64,000 bases of DNA from Tessaracoccus aquimaris (GTDB lineage: Bacteria; Actinomycetota; Actinomycetes; Propionibacteriales; Propionibacteriaceae). The DNA lies in the NCBI RefSeq assembly GCF_001997345.1, contig NZ_CP019606.1, forward strand, positions 992,001 through 1,056,000, in the 5' to 3' direction. The position numbers and the translations under genes were made by a program. A model generated the notes under the pieces. That model made no database searches. It was not told where the DNA came from and was given only the letters and a program-made list of their open reading frames with translations. Shown here one piece after another: positions 35,969 to 44,684 of this stretch; within the stretch, counting starts at the first letter, position 1, and each line of letters opens with the position of its first letter.

Positions 35969-37081
35969 GTGGCTAACGAAGACCTGAGCGCGCGCATCCA
36001 AGACCTCGAACACTCCCTGGAGTCGATCGAGGCCGTTGCCGACCTCGACAAGCTCCGCTCGGAGATCGCCGAACTCGAGGAGCAGGTCGCCGCGCCGAAC
36101 CTGTGGGACGACCAGGACAACGCGCAGCGGGTCACCTCGCAGCTCTCCGCCAAGCAGGGCGAGGTCGACCGGATGGTCGGCCTGCGTTCGCGTCTCGACG
36201 ACGTCACCGTGATGCTCGAACTCGCCGAGGAGGAGAACGACGCCGACGCCCGCGCCGACGTCGTGCGCGACCTCGAGAAGCTTGGCAAGGACATCGAGGC
36301 GCTTGAGGTCCGCACCCTGCTGTCGGGCGACTACGACCCGCGCGACGCGCTGATCACCATCCGCGCCGAGGCCGGGGGAGTGGACGCCGCCGACTTCGCC
36401 GAGATGCTGATGCGCATGTACCTGCGCTGGGCCGACCGGCACGGCTACCCCACCGAGATCTACGACACCTCCTACGCGGAGGAGGCCGGGCTGAAGTCCG
36501 CGACTTTCGCCGTCAAGGCACCCTTCGCCTACGGCACGCTCTCGGTCGAGCAGGGAACGCACCGCCTCGTGCGGATCTCCCCGTTCGACAACCAGGGCCG
36601 CCGCCAGACCTCGTTCGCCGGCGTCGAGGTGCTGCCAGTCACGGAGGAGGCCGATCACGTCGACCTGCCTGAGGCCGACCTGCGCATCGACGTGTTCCGC
36701 TCGTCCGGGCCCGGCGGCCAGTCGGTCAACACCACCGATTCCGCCGTGCGCATCACACACCTGCCCACCGGCATCGTGGTGAGCTGCCAGAACGAAAAGT
36801 CCCAGTTGCAGAACAAGGCCGCCGCCCTCCGGGTGCTGCAGTCGCGCCTGCTGGAGCGCGCCCGCCAGGAGCGCGAGCAAGAGATGAACGCGCTCAAGGG
36901 CGACGGGGGCAACTCGTGGGGCGCCCAGATGCGTTCCTACGTAATGAACCCCTACCAGATGGTCAAGGACCTGCGCACCGAACACGAAGTCGGCAACCCC
37001 GAGGCCGTCTTCGATGGCGAGATCGACGGATTCATCGACGCGGGCATCCGCTGGCGCAAGACCACCGAGACGGGCTCCTGA
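35969..37081 (+). CDS. prfB: Peptide chain release factor 2
   Basis: A 370-residue release factor that reads UGA and UAA. The stop-recognition tripeptide SPF is in [11 protein letters not shown], and the peptidyl-transferase motif GGQ is in SGPGGQSVN. The first 30 codons are uninterrupted, so the UGA-dependent +1 frameshift known from E. coli is absent, as is usual in actinobacteria. GTG at 35969 is the only good in-frame start. TAAGAT at 35955-35960 lies just 9-14 bases ahead and there is no Shine-Dalgarno sequence, so the message may be leaderless. The gene precedes ftsEX, as in many actinobacteria. Confidence 0.95.
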   Translation: MANEDLSARIQDLEHSLESIEAVADLDKLRSEIAELEEQVAAPNLWDDQDNAQRVTSQLSAKQGEVDRMVGLRSRLDDVTVMLELAEEENDADARADVVRDLEKLGKDIEALEVRTLLSGDYDPRDALITIRAEAGGVDAADFAEMLMRMYLRWADRHGYPTEIYDTSYAEEAGLKSATFAVKAPFAYGTLSVEQGTHRLVRISPFDNQGRRQTSFAGVEVLPVTEEADHVDLPEADLRIDVFRSSGPGGQSVNTTDSAVRITHLPTGIVVSCQNEKSQLQNKAAALRVLQSRLLERARQEREQEMNALKGDGGNSWGAQMRSYVMNPYQMVKDLRTEHEVGNPEAVFDGEIDGFIDAGIRWRKTTETGS

Positions 37082-37166
37082 GGCCCCACGCACCCTTTCC
37101 GAATGAGGCACGACCCGCGTGTCGCATTAGGACTCACGTGGGCGACGACCTAGACTCCAGTCTGGT

Positions 37167-37181
37167 CTGAGAATTTCTCAG
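37167..37181. promoter_or_regulatory. 15-bp palindrome upstream of ftsE
   Basis: CTGAGAATTTCTCAG is a perfect palindrome (seven-base arms around a central T) in the prfB-ftsE gap, 31 bases before the ftsE start. It lies next to TAGACT (37151-37156), which could be a -10 element. It may be an operator, but no protein can be named. Confidence 0.35.
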
Positions 37182-37212
37182 GCTAACTTCCCCACCTGTC
37201 GGAGTGCACCGC

Positions 37213-37899
37213 GTGATCACGTTCGAGGACGTCACCAAGTTCTACCCGGGTCAGGAACGCCCTGCCCTGCGCAACATCAATCTTGAGATCGGCAAGGGCG
37301 AGTTCGTCTTTCTCGTGGGCCAGTCCGGCTCCGGAAAGTCCACGTTCCTGCGCCTGATCCTGCGCGAGTACCGCGCCACCAAGGGCACCCTGTACGTGGC
37401 GGGCAAGAACCTCGGAACCATGAACCAGTGGAAGGTGCCTGCGCTCCGCCGCCAGATCGGCACCGTCTTCCAGGACTTCCGACTGCTGCCGGGCAAGACC
37501 GTCTACGAGAACGTCGCGTTCGCGCTGCAGGTGATCGGCCGCCCCGCAAAGGAGATCCGCAAGATCGTCCCCGAGACGCTCGAACTGGTCGGCCTCGAGG
37601 GCAAGGAGGACCGCCCCTCCGACGAACTCTCCGGCGGTGAGCAGCAGCGCGTGGCCATCGCGCGCGCCTTCGTGAACCGTCCGAAGATCCTGATCGCGGA
37701 CGAGCCCACCGGCAACCTCGACCCCGAGACCTCGGTCGGCATCATGAAGTTGCTCGACCGGATCAACAAGGCGGACACCACGGTCCTGATGGCCACCCAC
37801 GACTCGTCCATCGTCGACCAGATGCGTCGCCGGGTCCTCGAACTTCGCTCCGGCGAACTCGTCAGGGACCAGGCCAAGGGCGTCTACGGCACGGCGTAG
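37213..37899 (+). CDS. ftsE: Cell division ATP-binding protein
   Basis: A 228-residue ABC ATPase that pairs with FtsX to control peptidoglycan hydrolysis at the septum. Walker A is GQSGSGKST near residue 36, the ABC signature is LSGGEQQR, and Walker B is [14 protein letters not shown] at 37213 ([13 protein letters not shown]) was chosen over a GTG nine bases upstream because GGAG at 37201-37204 is spaced correctly for it. It is followed by ftsX after 20 bases. Confidence 0.95.
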   Translation: MITFEDVTKFYPGQERPALRNINLEIGKGEFVFLVGQSGSGKSTFLRLILREYRATKGTLYVAGKNLGTMNQWKVPALRRQIGTVFQDFRLLPGKTVYENVAFALQVIGRPAKEIRKIVPETLELVGLEGKEDRPSDELSGGEQQRVAIARAFVNRPKILIADEPTGNLDPETSVGIMKLLDRINKADTTVLMATHDSSIVDQMRRRVLELRSGELVRDQAKGVYGTA

Positions 37900-37919
37900 G
37901 GCAAGGAGCAACCACACAC

Positions 37920-38822
37920 ATGCGACATTCACTACGCGAAACTTGGTCGGGCCTTCGACGCAACCTCGCCATGACGATCGCCGTCATCGTGACGATGGGC
38001 GTCTCCCTCTCCCTCCTGGGCGCGGGCATCCTGACCGCGATGGAGGTCGACCTCGCAAAGCGGAGCCTCTACAACAAGGTCGAGATCTCCGTGTTCCTCT
38101 GCACCGAGCAGACCCAGGGCGGACGATGCGCGCCGGGCAAGGCGACCACCGACGCCCAGCGTGAACAGATCCAGCAGACCCTCGAGGCCAACCCCGAGGT
38201 CAGCGAGGTCGTCTACGAGTCGAAGGAGGCCGCGTTCGAGGAGTTCAAGCGGGTCTTCGCCGAGTCCCCGGTCGTTGACTCCCGCACCGCGGCCGACATG
38301 CAGGACTCGTTCCGCGTCAAGCTGGTCAACCCCGAGAACTACGCCGGCGTCGTCAGCGAGGCAAAGGGTCTCCAGGGCGTCCAAGCGGTGCAGGACCTGC
38401 ACTCCGTCCTCGATCCCATGTTCAAGTGGCTCGGCGCCCTCCAATGGGCGACCATCACCATGTCGGCGCTACTTCTGCTCGCAGGCGCCCTCCAGATCGC
38501 CAACACCATCCGGATGGCCGCCTTCACCAGACGCCGCGAAATCGGCATCATGCGACTGGTCGGCGCATCCAACCTCTACATCCTGCTGCCGTTCCTGCTC
38601 GAGTCCCTTGTCGCGGGCCTGATCGGCATCGTCATCGCCGCCGGAGCGCTCACCGCGGGCTACTGGTTCGTCATCGTAGAGAACGCTCAAACCTCAATTA
38701 CAGCTTTACCGTGGATTGGCTGGACCGACCTGGCAACTGCCATTGTTGCCATTGCGGTCGTAGGCATCGCTCTCGCTGTGATCCCAACACTGCTCGCAAC
38801 ACGAAAGTACCTGCGAATCTAG
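37920..38822 (+). CDS. ftsX: Cell division protein, permease-like
   Basis: A 300-residue FtsX. It has a first membrane span near residues 20-42, then a large extracellular domain (about 45-175) containing two cysteines, and three C-terminal spans with the typical MAAFTRRREIGIMRLVGAS motif between them. FtsX transmits FtsE ATP hydrolysis to an outer peptidoglycan hydrolase, and the next gene encodes such a candidate. The ATG at 37920 has AAGGAG at 37902-37907. Confidence 0.95.
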   Translation: MRHSLRETWSGLRRNLAMTIAVIVTMGVSLSLLGAGILTAMEVDLAKRSLYNKVEISVFLCTEQTQGGRCAPGKATTDAQREQIQQTLEANPEVSEVVYESKEAAFEEFKRVFAESPVVDSRTAADMQDSFRVKLVNPENYAGVVSEAKGLQGVQAVQDLHSVLDPMFKWLGALQWATITMSALLLLAGALQIANTIRMAAFTRRREIGIMRLVGASNLYILLPFLLESLVAGLIGIVIAAGALTAGYWFVIVENAQTSITALPWIGWTDLATAIVAIAVVGIALAVIPTLLATRKYLRI

Positions 38823-38832
38823 ACCGATTGGA

Positions 38833-40311
38833 GTGAAGCGTGAACAGGGATCTTCCCCCAAGCCCGTTCGTCGCCAACTAACCACCCGCCTGGCACGTGG
38901 CATCGTCGCCGCCGCCTGCGCCGTCACCCTCGTGTGCAGCACGTGGACGCCGGCAACCGCCGACGACCTCGACGACCGCAAGGAACAGCTCAAGCAGGAG
39001 ATGGCCACGCAGGCCGTCGCCGTCGACGAGGCGCACGCAAGCCTCAACAGCGCCGTCCAGGCGGCCGCTGACGCCCGCGCCCAACTCGCCGACGCCAAGG
39101 CCGCCCTCGCCGCCGCAGAGTCGGCCCAGCGTGAGGCCGAGGAGCTCGACGCGCAGCGCGAGAAGGAACTCGCCGCCGCCGAGAAGAAGCTCAAGCAGGC
39201 ACAGGCAGACGTCGCAGCGGCCAAGGCGGCGCTCGACTCCGTCAACAAGCGCCTCGACGAGGAGATCCTCGTCACCACGCAGCAGAACAGCGGCCTGCTG
39301 AACCTGGCCCTGATCTTCAGCGACGTTGACGCCTCCAACCTCAATCAGCGCGCGCAGCTCGCCGACACGCTCTTCGACTCGTCGACCAAGCAGCTCGACG
39401 AGCTGGAGATGCGCAGGCTCGCCCTCGAGGACGCGCAAGCCGAGGCCGACGCCGCCGAGAAGGCCGCCACCGAGGCTCGCCAGGCCGCCGCCGACCAACT
39501 GAAGGCATCGCAGGACGCCACGCAGGAGGCCGAGGACCTCAAGGCCGAGGTCGCCCGCCTGTCGAAGCAGCGCGACGCTGCCGAGGTCGCCGCCACGGAC
39601 GAGGTCGCCTCCGAGGAACAGCGCCAGCGCGACCTCGAGGCCGAGAACTCCTCGGTCGAGAAGCGCATCCAGCAGCGCATCGCCGCCGAGAAGAAGGCCG
39701 CCGAGGAGAAGGCGGCCCGCGAGAAGGCCGAGCGTGACGAGGCCGCCCGTCAGAAGGCGGCCCGCGACAAGGCCGCCCGGGACAAGGCGGCCGCCGCCGC
39801 GTCGAAGCCGTCGTCGTCGGACAAGGGCTCCAGCTCGTCGTCCGGCTCATCAAGCTCCAACAAGAAGCCATCCAGCTCGTCGGGTGGCGGCTCGTCCTCA
39901 TCCTCGTCGAGCCGCGACTTCATCTACCCCGTGCCCGCGCGCATCACCTCGCAGTACGGCATGCGCCTGCACCCCGTGCTCGGCTACTGGAAACTGCACG
40001 ACGGCACCGACTTCGGCGCCGCATGCAACACGCCCATCAAGGCCGCGGCCGACGGCGTCGTGTCCGAGCGCTACTACAACGGCGGCTACGGCAACCGGCT
40101 CATGATCGACCACGGCAAGGTGGACGGCTACTACGTCACCACCGGCTACAACCACGCCACCCGTTACGTCGTCTCCGTCGGCCAGCGTGTCAGCCAGGGC
40201 CAGACCATCGGCTACGTCGGCTCGACCGGCTACTCCACTGGCTGCCACCTGCACCTGATGGTGTGGCAGAACGGGTCCCTGGTCAACCCCATGAGCAAGT
40301 GGTTCCGCTGA
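38833..40311 (+). CDS. M23 family peptidoglycan endopeptidase with coiled coil (FtsEX partner)
   Basis: A 492-residue exported protein. A signal peptide ends near residue 44 (TPATA-DD). Residues 45-310 form a long Ala/Glu/Lys-rich coiled coil, a Ser/Lys-rich linker follows (about 320-360), and the C-terminal LytM/M23 domain (about 362-492) has the zinc ligands in RLHPVLGYWKLHDGTDF and CHLHLMVW. This coiled coil plus M23 layout matches EnvC/RipC-like activators and hydrolases of FtsEX. Position ten bases after ftsX supports that partnership. Because the HxxxD and HxH zinc motifs are intact, it is probably an active endopeptidase and not only an activator. GTG at 38833 was used. Confidence 0.9.
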   Translation: MKREQGSSPKPVRRQLTTRLARGIVAAACAVTLVCSTWTPATADDLDDRKEQLKQEMATQAVAVDEAHASLNSAVQAAADARAQLADAKAALAAAESAQREAEELDAQREKELAAAEKKLKQAQADVAAAKAALDSVNKRLDEEILVTTQQNSGLLNLALIFSDVDASNLNQRAQLADTLFDSSTKQLDELEMRRLALEDAQAEADAAEKAATEARQAAADQLKASQDATQEAEDLKAEVARLSKQRDAAEVAATDEVASEEQRQRDLEAENSSVEKRIQQRIAAEKKAAEEKAAREKAERDEAARQKAARDKAARDKAAAAASKPSSSDKGSSSSSGSSSSNKKPSSSSGGGSSSSSSSRDFIYPVPARITSQYGMRLHPVLGYWKLHDGTDFGAACNTPIKAAADGVVSERYYNGGYGNRLMIDHGKVDGYYVTTGYNHATRYVVSVGQRVSQGQTIGYVGSTGYSTGCHLHLMVWQNGSLVNPMSKWFR

Positions 40312-40334
40312 CACCCAGGTGTCATACTTGAGCG

Positions 40335-40817
40335 ATGCCCAGGGAAGTCGGACGAAAGCTCGTCGCACAGAACAAGAAGGCCCGGCACGATTACCAGATC
40401 GGTGACGTGTTCGAGGCCGGTCTTGTGCTGACCGGCACCGAGGTCAAGACCCTGCGCGCAGGGCGGGCCACGCTGACCGATGCGTACGCCACCGTCGACG
40501 ACGGGGGAGAGGCGTGGCTGATCAACGCCAACATCCCCGAGTACGAGTTCGGCACCTGGCGCAACCACTCGGCACGCCGCACCCGCAAACTGCTGCTGCA
40601 CCGCGCGGAGATCAACAAGATGGAACGTGCGCTGGACAACTCCGGTCGCACCCTGATCCCGCTGTCGATCTATTTCAAGGACGGCTACGCGAAGGTGGAG
40701 ATCGCCGTCGCGACGGGCAAGAAGGACTGGGACAAGCGCCGCGACCTCGCCGAGCGGGACGCTAAGCGCGAGGCCGAGCGGGCGCTCGCCACCCGCAACA
40801 GGTACAACCGCCGCTGA
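40335..40817 (+). CDS. smpB: SsrA-binding protein
   Basis: A 160-residue OB-fold protein that binds tmRNA and brings it to stalled ribosomes. Family motifs are [13 protein letters not shown] near residue 10, [11 protein letters not shown] near 35, and [13 protein letters not shown] near the C-terminus, followed by the basic tail. It lies 23 bases after the M23 gene and 700 bases upstream of ssrA, its functional partner. Confidence 0.97.
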   Translation: MPREVGRKLVAQNKKARHDYQIGDVFEAGLVLTGTEVKTLRAGRATLTDAYATVDDGGEAWLINANIPEYEFGTWRNHSARRTRKLLLHRAEINKMERALDNSGRTLIPLSIYFKDGYAKVEIAVATGKKDWDKRRDLAERDAKREAERALATRNRYNRR

Positions 40818-40878
40818 CACAGACCTCCGGGATCAATCAGGGGGATTCCCGTTGGGTGGGCGGGTCCGCTGCGCCACA

Positions 40879-41475
40879 ATGGATGACATGAGTGTTCCCG
40901 GTCAGTCTCCCTTCAACGGTGTCAGCGACGAACTGCGCGACCGCGCCGTCGCTCACCTGAGCGCCATGTACGGCAACGGCACCATCAACGAGACGGAACT
41001 CGATCGACGACTAGGCCTCGCGCTCGGCGCGCGGGACAGGATCGAACTGGGTCGCTCGCTCGCCGGGCTCGCCCGGATGGCGCCCGCCGTCCTGACCCCG
41101 AAGACACCCGGCGGCGCGACCCCCGTCGAGAACGTCGGCGCAGGCCTCGTTCAACTCTCCGGGCTCGCGACCTCCTTCGTCGGCCCCGCCATCGTCAAGG
41201 CGGCGACCAAGCCGGGGTCACGCCTCTGGTGGGAGGCAGGTCGCGCCATGAGCCTCCAGTTGACCTTCCTGGCCATCGGGCTGGCGCTCACCGTCCTCGG
41301 CTGGATGTTCCACGTCGAGGCGCTCGTGTTCCTCGCGTGGGCGGCCTGGTGGGGCTCGACCATCTGGGCGTCGGTGCGAGCCTTCAACGGCAAGCGGTCG
41401 ACGGGCAACGTCGAACCGTTCCTGCTTGCCCGACCCAAGCTGCCTGGTTCCACGACTCCTGGGATCACCCGCTAG
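40879..41475 (+). CDS. DUF1707 domain-containing membrane protein
   Basis: A 198-residue protein with an N-terminal DUF1707 domain (about 12-62: VSDELRDRAVAHLS...DRRLGLALGARDRIEL) and two C-terminal hydrophobic segments (about 118-140 and 143-160). DUF1707 is an actinobacterial domain of unknown function, often found at the N-terminus of membrane proteins. ATG at 40879 or 40888 may be the start. The sequence directly before (GCGCCACAAT) is promoter-like, so the message may be leaderless. Confidence 0.82.
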   Translation: MDDMSVPGQSPFNGVSDELRDRAVAHLSAMYGNGTINETELDRRLGLALGARDRIELGRSLAGLARMAPAVLTPKTPGGATPVENVGAGLVQLSGLATSFVGPAIVKAATKPGSRLWWEAGRAMSLQLTFLAIGLALTVLGWMFHVEALVFLAWAAWWGSTIWASVRAFNGKRSTGNVEPFLLARPKLPGSTTPGITR

Positions 41476-41499
41476 ACTTGGTCGTGCGACAACTCAACA

Positions 41500-41864
41500 G
41501 GGGGTGACTGGTTTCGACTTGGGGCGGTAGTCCCAGGAGAAGCGGGCCGAGGATCCACGTTTATCTCGTAAACGCTGCGTGGAAACCAATAAGTGCCAAC
41601 AACAACCGCACTAACTTCGCTCTCGCTGCCTGATCAGCGACCGAAGGGTCAGCTCAGGGACGCCTTCGCCTTGAGTCCTGGCCTCATTTAGAGGGCTTGC
41701 TGGACAGCTTGTGTGTCAGGGGCTGTTCGGGACTTAACTGATACTGGGTCCGTTTGCGACATGCTGACGTGAGTGCAAGGACCGAGTAAAACGCCTAGTT
41801 AGCTGCGCCCGGAGAAGCCCTGGTTCATCTCTCAAGGACGCGGGTTCAATTCCCGCCACCTCCA
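41500..41864 (+). ncRNA. ssrA: Transfer-messenger RNA (tmRNA)
   Basis: A complete tmRNA. The 5' end GGGGGTGACTGGTTTCGAC pairs with the 3' acceptor strand CACCTCC at 41857-41863, and GGTTCAATTCCC gives the T arm. The tag reading frame (41595-41633) encodes ANNNRTNFALAA followed by TGA, a typical actinobacterial tag ending in ALAA that marks truncated proteins for degradation. The 3' CCA is not encoded (genome has ACCC), so it must be added after transcription. SmpB is encoded just upstream. TAGACT at 41473-41478 may be its -10. Confidence 0.97.
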
Positions 41865-41871
41865 CCCCTGC

Positions 41872-41903
41872 GACAGTGCCCGCCCATTGTGGCGGGCACT
41901 GTC
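41872..41903 (+). terminator. Terminator after ssrA
   Basis: A perfect 13-bp inverted repeat (41872-41884 and 41891-41903) with a six-base loop lies eight bases after the tmRNA end and is followed by ATTT. Confidence 0.85.
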
Positions 41904-41944
41904 ATTTCCCGGGATCCCACGGCCCGGCTTGTAGAGTGGATGAC

Positions 41945-42508
41945 GTGGATCACGCCGGAGCAGTAGCAGTTGGTCAGTTGCTCGTCGCCACCCAACCGGG
42001 CCGCGGCGGGTACTTCGACCGCACCGTCGTGCTGCTCATCGAGCACCAGAGCGAGGCGACAGTCGGGCTCTGCCTCAACGTGATGTCCGAGATCCCTGCC
42101 AGTAGTGTGCTGTCCGACTTCACCGAGCTGATGAGTCCGCCCGTCAGCGTCTTCGAGGGCGGCCCCGTCAACCAGGACGTCGTCGTCGCGCTGGGTGAGC
42201 CCGCCTCGCCCGAGTCGCCACCACCCGGCTGGGAACGCATCTCCGGCGACATCGGCGTGGTCGACGTCAACTACCCGTCCGAGCTGCTGGTCACGTCGTT
42301 CACCCAGCTCCGGGTCTTCGTGGGCCTGTCCGCCTGGTCTCCTGGCCAACTCGAGGGCGAGTTGATCCGCGGATCCTGGTTCCGCACGCCGGTGCGTTCG
42401 GAGGACGTGTTCGGCGACCCGGATGGCCTCTGGCGACGGGTGTTGCGTCGAATGGGCGGTTCGACGGGCCGCTGGTCGACGTGGGTGGAGGAGCCTTCGC
42501 TCAACTGA
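41945..42508 (+). CDS. YqgE/AlgH family (DUF179) protein
   Basis: A 187-residue member of the YqgE/AlgH family, recognised by GQLLVATQPGRGGYFDRTVVLL near residue 10, VGLCLN, the FEGGPV motif and FVGLSAWSPGQLEGEL near 130. The family has a solved fold but no established reaction. GTG at 41945 is used; GTG at 41936 is also in frame. No ribosome site is evident and TAGAGT stands directly upstream, so the message may be leaderless. Confidence 0.88.
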   Translation: MDHAGAVAVGQLLVATQPGRGGYFDRTVVLLIEHQSEATVGLCLNVMSEIPASSVLSDFTELMSPPVSVFEGGPVNQDVVVALGEPASPESPPPGWERISGDIGVVDVNYPSELLVTSFTQLRVFVGLSAWSPGQLEGELIRGSWFRTPVRSEDVFGDPDGLWRRVLRRMGGSTGRWSTWVEEPSLN

Positions 42509-42577
42509 CGGGGCCGGATCGATGCCGAAAATGACCCGTGCCTCTGAAAGAATTGCGCTCGGACGAGGGAGGATGAC

Positions 42578-43291
42578 GTGCTGCACGACCCGGTTGAGGA
42601 CGATGAGTTGCTGGCCCCGCAGGGCCTCGGCGTCGAGGACACCGACGACCTGGACGACGACACCGACGACCTGACCGGCGACTGGCAGGCCGCCCACGGC
42701 TATCCCGATACCCGCAGGGCCGTTCGCATCTGGGTGGACGAGGACACCAGGCATCTGACGAAGATGCGGCTCTCCACACGCTGGCGCGACCGGCTCGGCA
42801 CCCACAAACTCGAGGACGCGTTGGCGGAGGCCTTCTTCCTCGCTAACGCCCGCGTCGGCGACGTCCCGACGCTCGCCCCATCCACGATCGAGGTCCCCGA
42901 GGGCGACCCCAATCTCACATGGGCCGATCATCCCCGCATCAGCGAGCAGATCCAGACTCTGCTTGAGCGCGTCACGGAACTCAGTTCCCGGGCGCCAGAC
43001 CAGGTCCGGTGGGCCGACTTCCAGGGCGAGCAGGTCACCGCAAGCAGTTCGCACGGCCACTGCACCGTGACGCTGTCCCTAGCGGGGCTGACCGACAGCG
43101 TGGCCCTCGACAAGAAGTGGCTCCGCACCGCCCGCATGGGCGAGGTGGTCGAGGCGGTCCTCAAGGCCCACGAAAAGGCCTACGCGGCATATCAGCCGCC
43201 GGTGTTCGTCCCGGGAGAGCACGAGGAACTCGCCGCCGAACTCGCTCAGGCCCAAGGGGCCCTGCAATCCATCGTCTCGAAGGGAATCTGA
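42578..43291 (+). CDS. YbaB-like protein with two tandem half-domains
   Basis: A 237-residue protein. Residues 1-35 are very acidic. Two segments share a YbaB/EbfC-like pattern (beta strands, then a long helix): residues about 47-92 (VRIWVDEDTRHLTKMRLS, then LEDALAEAF) and 162-204 (CTVTLSLAGLTDSVALD, then MGEVVEAVLKAHEKA). The second is preceded by a helix at 120-140. YbaB-like proteins of this kind accompany type VII secretion loci in actinobacteria (EspL in M. tuberculosis). The family call is by pattern only. GTG at 42578 has GGGAGGA at 42566-42572. It ends one base before the next gene and begins the three-gene module. Confidence 0.7.
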   Translation: MLHDPVEDDELLAPQGLGVEDTDDLDDDTDDLTGDWQAAHGYPDTRRAVRIWVDEDTRHLTKMRLSTRWRDRLGTHKLEDALAEAFFLANARVGDVPTLAPSTIEVPEGDPNLTWADHPRISEQIQTLLERVTELSSRAPDQVRWADFQGEQVTASSSHGHCTVTLSLAGLTDSVALDKKWLRTARMGEVVEAVLKAHEKAYAAYQPPVFVPGEHEELAAELAQAQGALQSIVSKGI

Positions 43292-43292
43292 C

Positions 43293-44684
43293 GTGAACCG
43301 CGACGCCGAACCCAACCTGGGGGACTCCGAGGAGGCGATCCTGCGTTACCGCAAGGTGCTGCCCGAGGAGAAGAAGGAACCGAAGTCGGTTGGCAGACCC
43401 ACCCTTGCGCCCGACGTGCCGGTGAGCGCCGGGCTCGGCGGCGCAGCCGTGGTGTTCGGGCACGAGGAACTCGCCGCCGCCGAACCCACCTCTGACGACC
43501 CGTGGGGCACCGACGACGCCGACGACTACGCCGTGCCGAGCGCCGTGACCCGCGCAGACGACGATCAGGAGGACCGGCGCCGGCGCTCCAAGGTTGCCAT
43601 GGCGCTGCGCGGTTCCGGCACGCGCGGCGGTGCCAAGGCCAAGGACCAGTCGGCGAGCGTCCTTCCTCCAGCCGCCGCCCCCGGTGCGACTGTCGGCGGA
43701 GTCGGCGCCCCCGTCGGCGCCGCCAACCCCGGTGCCATGACGTCGATGCAGGCCAACGCGGCGCAGAACGCAGCCGTCGGAACCATGCCCGTCTCCCTGC
43801 TCCAGAACGCACAGAACGCGGGCCGTGGCGGAGCAGCCCCCGTCTTCGCGCCGCCCGGCGGCGGCGGAGGACTGCAGGCGGCAAGCGCAGCACCGGTCTA
43901 CGACCCCGAGTTCGTCAAGGAGGCGCTGCAGGCCAACGGGTTCACCGACCCCGACGCCGACCCGGCAGGCTCGGCCGCAGGGCCGGAGGGCGAGACGGAC
44001 CGCCCCGGCGGAGCGAAGACCCAGCCAGGGACCACCCTGAGCGCCATGCCCCCGGTGCTGAGCGGCGGTCCCGCGACGGGCCCGGCGCCCGTCGTGCTCG
44101 CGCCGCAGCCACCCGGCGGCGGCGGGGGAGGCGCTGGCGGCGGCGCCGCGCCGAGCACCCCGTACCTGCCCGGCCCGGTCCTCACCCCACAGCCGCTTCC
44201 GGTGGGCACCACGCCCCTTCCGCCGTTCACCACGCCGACGGCCCCCATCGTGCGTCACCCCGGGCCCGACATCGTCGTCTCGGGGCCGCGGCCCGCAGAG
44301 AGCGGCACCCCGCCGCGCAGCGGAGAGCCGGGTAAGGACTTCCACCAGGAGACCCCCACCTATCAGCCGCCGAGCGCAAACTCGGGCGACTACGCCGTCA
44401 GCACCGACGACCTGCGACGCGACGCGAAGAAGTGGGCCGAGGTCGCCGATCTGTCCGCGCCCATCGTCGACGCGATGCTCAAGGCGCCCCCACCGTCGAC
44501 GATGTTCGGACACATGAAGGCCCCCGTTACCTCGTACCAGGATGCGGTCGACAGTTCCATCGGCTTCGTCGACGACGCAGGCGAGCGCCAGTTGTCGACC
44601 TCCGAGCGGCTGGCCCTGTCGGCGGACAACTTCGACGAGCAGGAAGTCTGGGCCACCTACGTCACGGGAAGGACCCTCCAGTGA
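43293..44684 (+). CDS. Gly/Pro-rich protein with C-terminal helical WXG/EspC-like domain
   Basis: A 463-residue protein. The N-terminal part (1-130) is charged, and the central part (about 130-360) is Gly/Pro/Ala-rich and disordered. The C-terminal 90 residues are predicted helical, beginning AVSTDDLRRDAKKWAEVAD, which resembles the N-terminal helix of EspC/WXG100-type secretion proteins. It has no signal peptide. GTG at 43293 has AGGGAA in front, and the stop overlaps the next GTG (GTGA). By analogy with EspB-like substrates it may be exported by a type VII system. That is inference; no core secretion genes are in the window. Confidence 0.65.
   Translation: MNRDAEPNLGDSEEAILRYRKVLPEEKKEPKSVGRPTLAPDVPVSAGLGGAAVVFGHEELAAAEPTSDDPWGTDDADDYAVPSAVTRADDDQEDRRRRSKVAMALRGSGTRGGAKAKDQSASVLPPAAAPGATVGGVGAPVGAANPGAMTSMQANAAQNAAVGTMPVSLLQNAQNAGRGGAAPVFAPPGGGGGLQAASAAPVYDPEFVKEALQANGFTDPDADPAGSAAGPEGETDRPGGAKTQPGTTLSAMPPVLSGGPATGPAPVVLAPQPPGGGGGGAGGGAAPSTPYLPGPVLTPQPLPVGTTPLPPFTTPTAPIVRHPGPDIVVSGPRPAESGTPPRSGEPGKDFHQETPTYQPPSANSGDYAVSTDDLRRDAKKWAEVADLSAPIVDAMLKAPPPSTMFGHMKAPVTSYQDAVDSSIGFVDDAGERQLSTSERLALSADNFDEQEVWATYVTGRTLQ

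Noticed and set aside
35969..36060. Programmed +1 frameshift in prfB
   Set aside because: The first 30 codons contain no in-frame UGA and read straight through, so autoregulatory frameshifting is absent.
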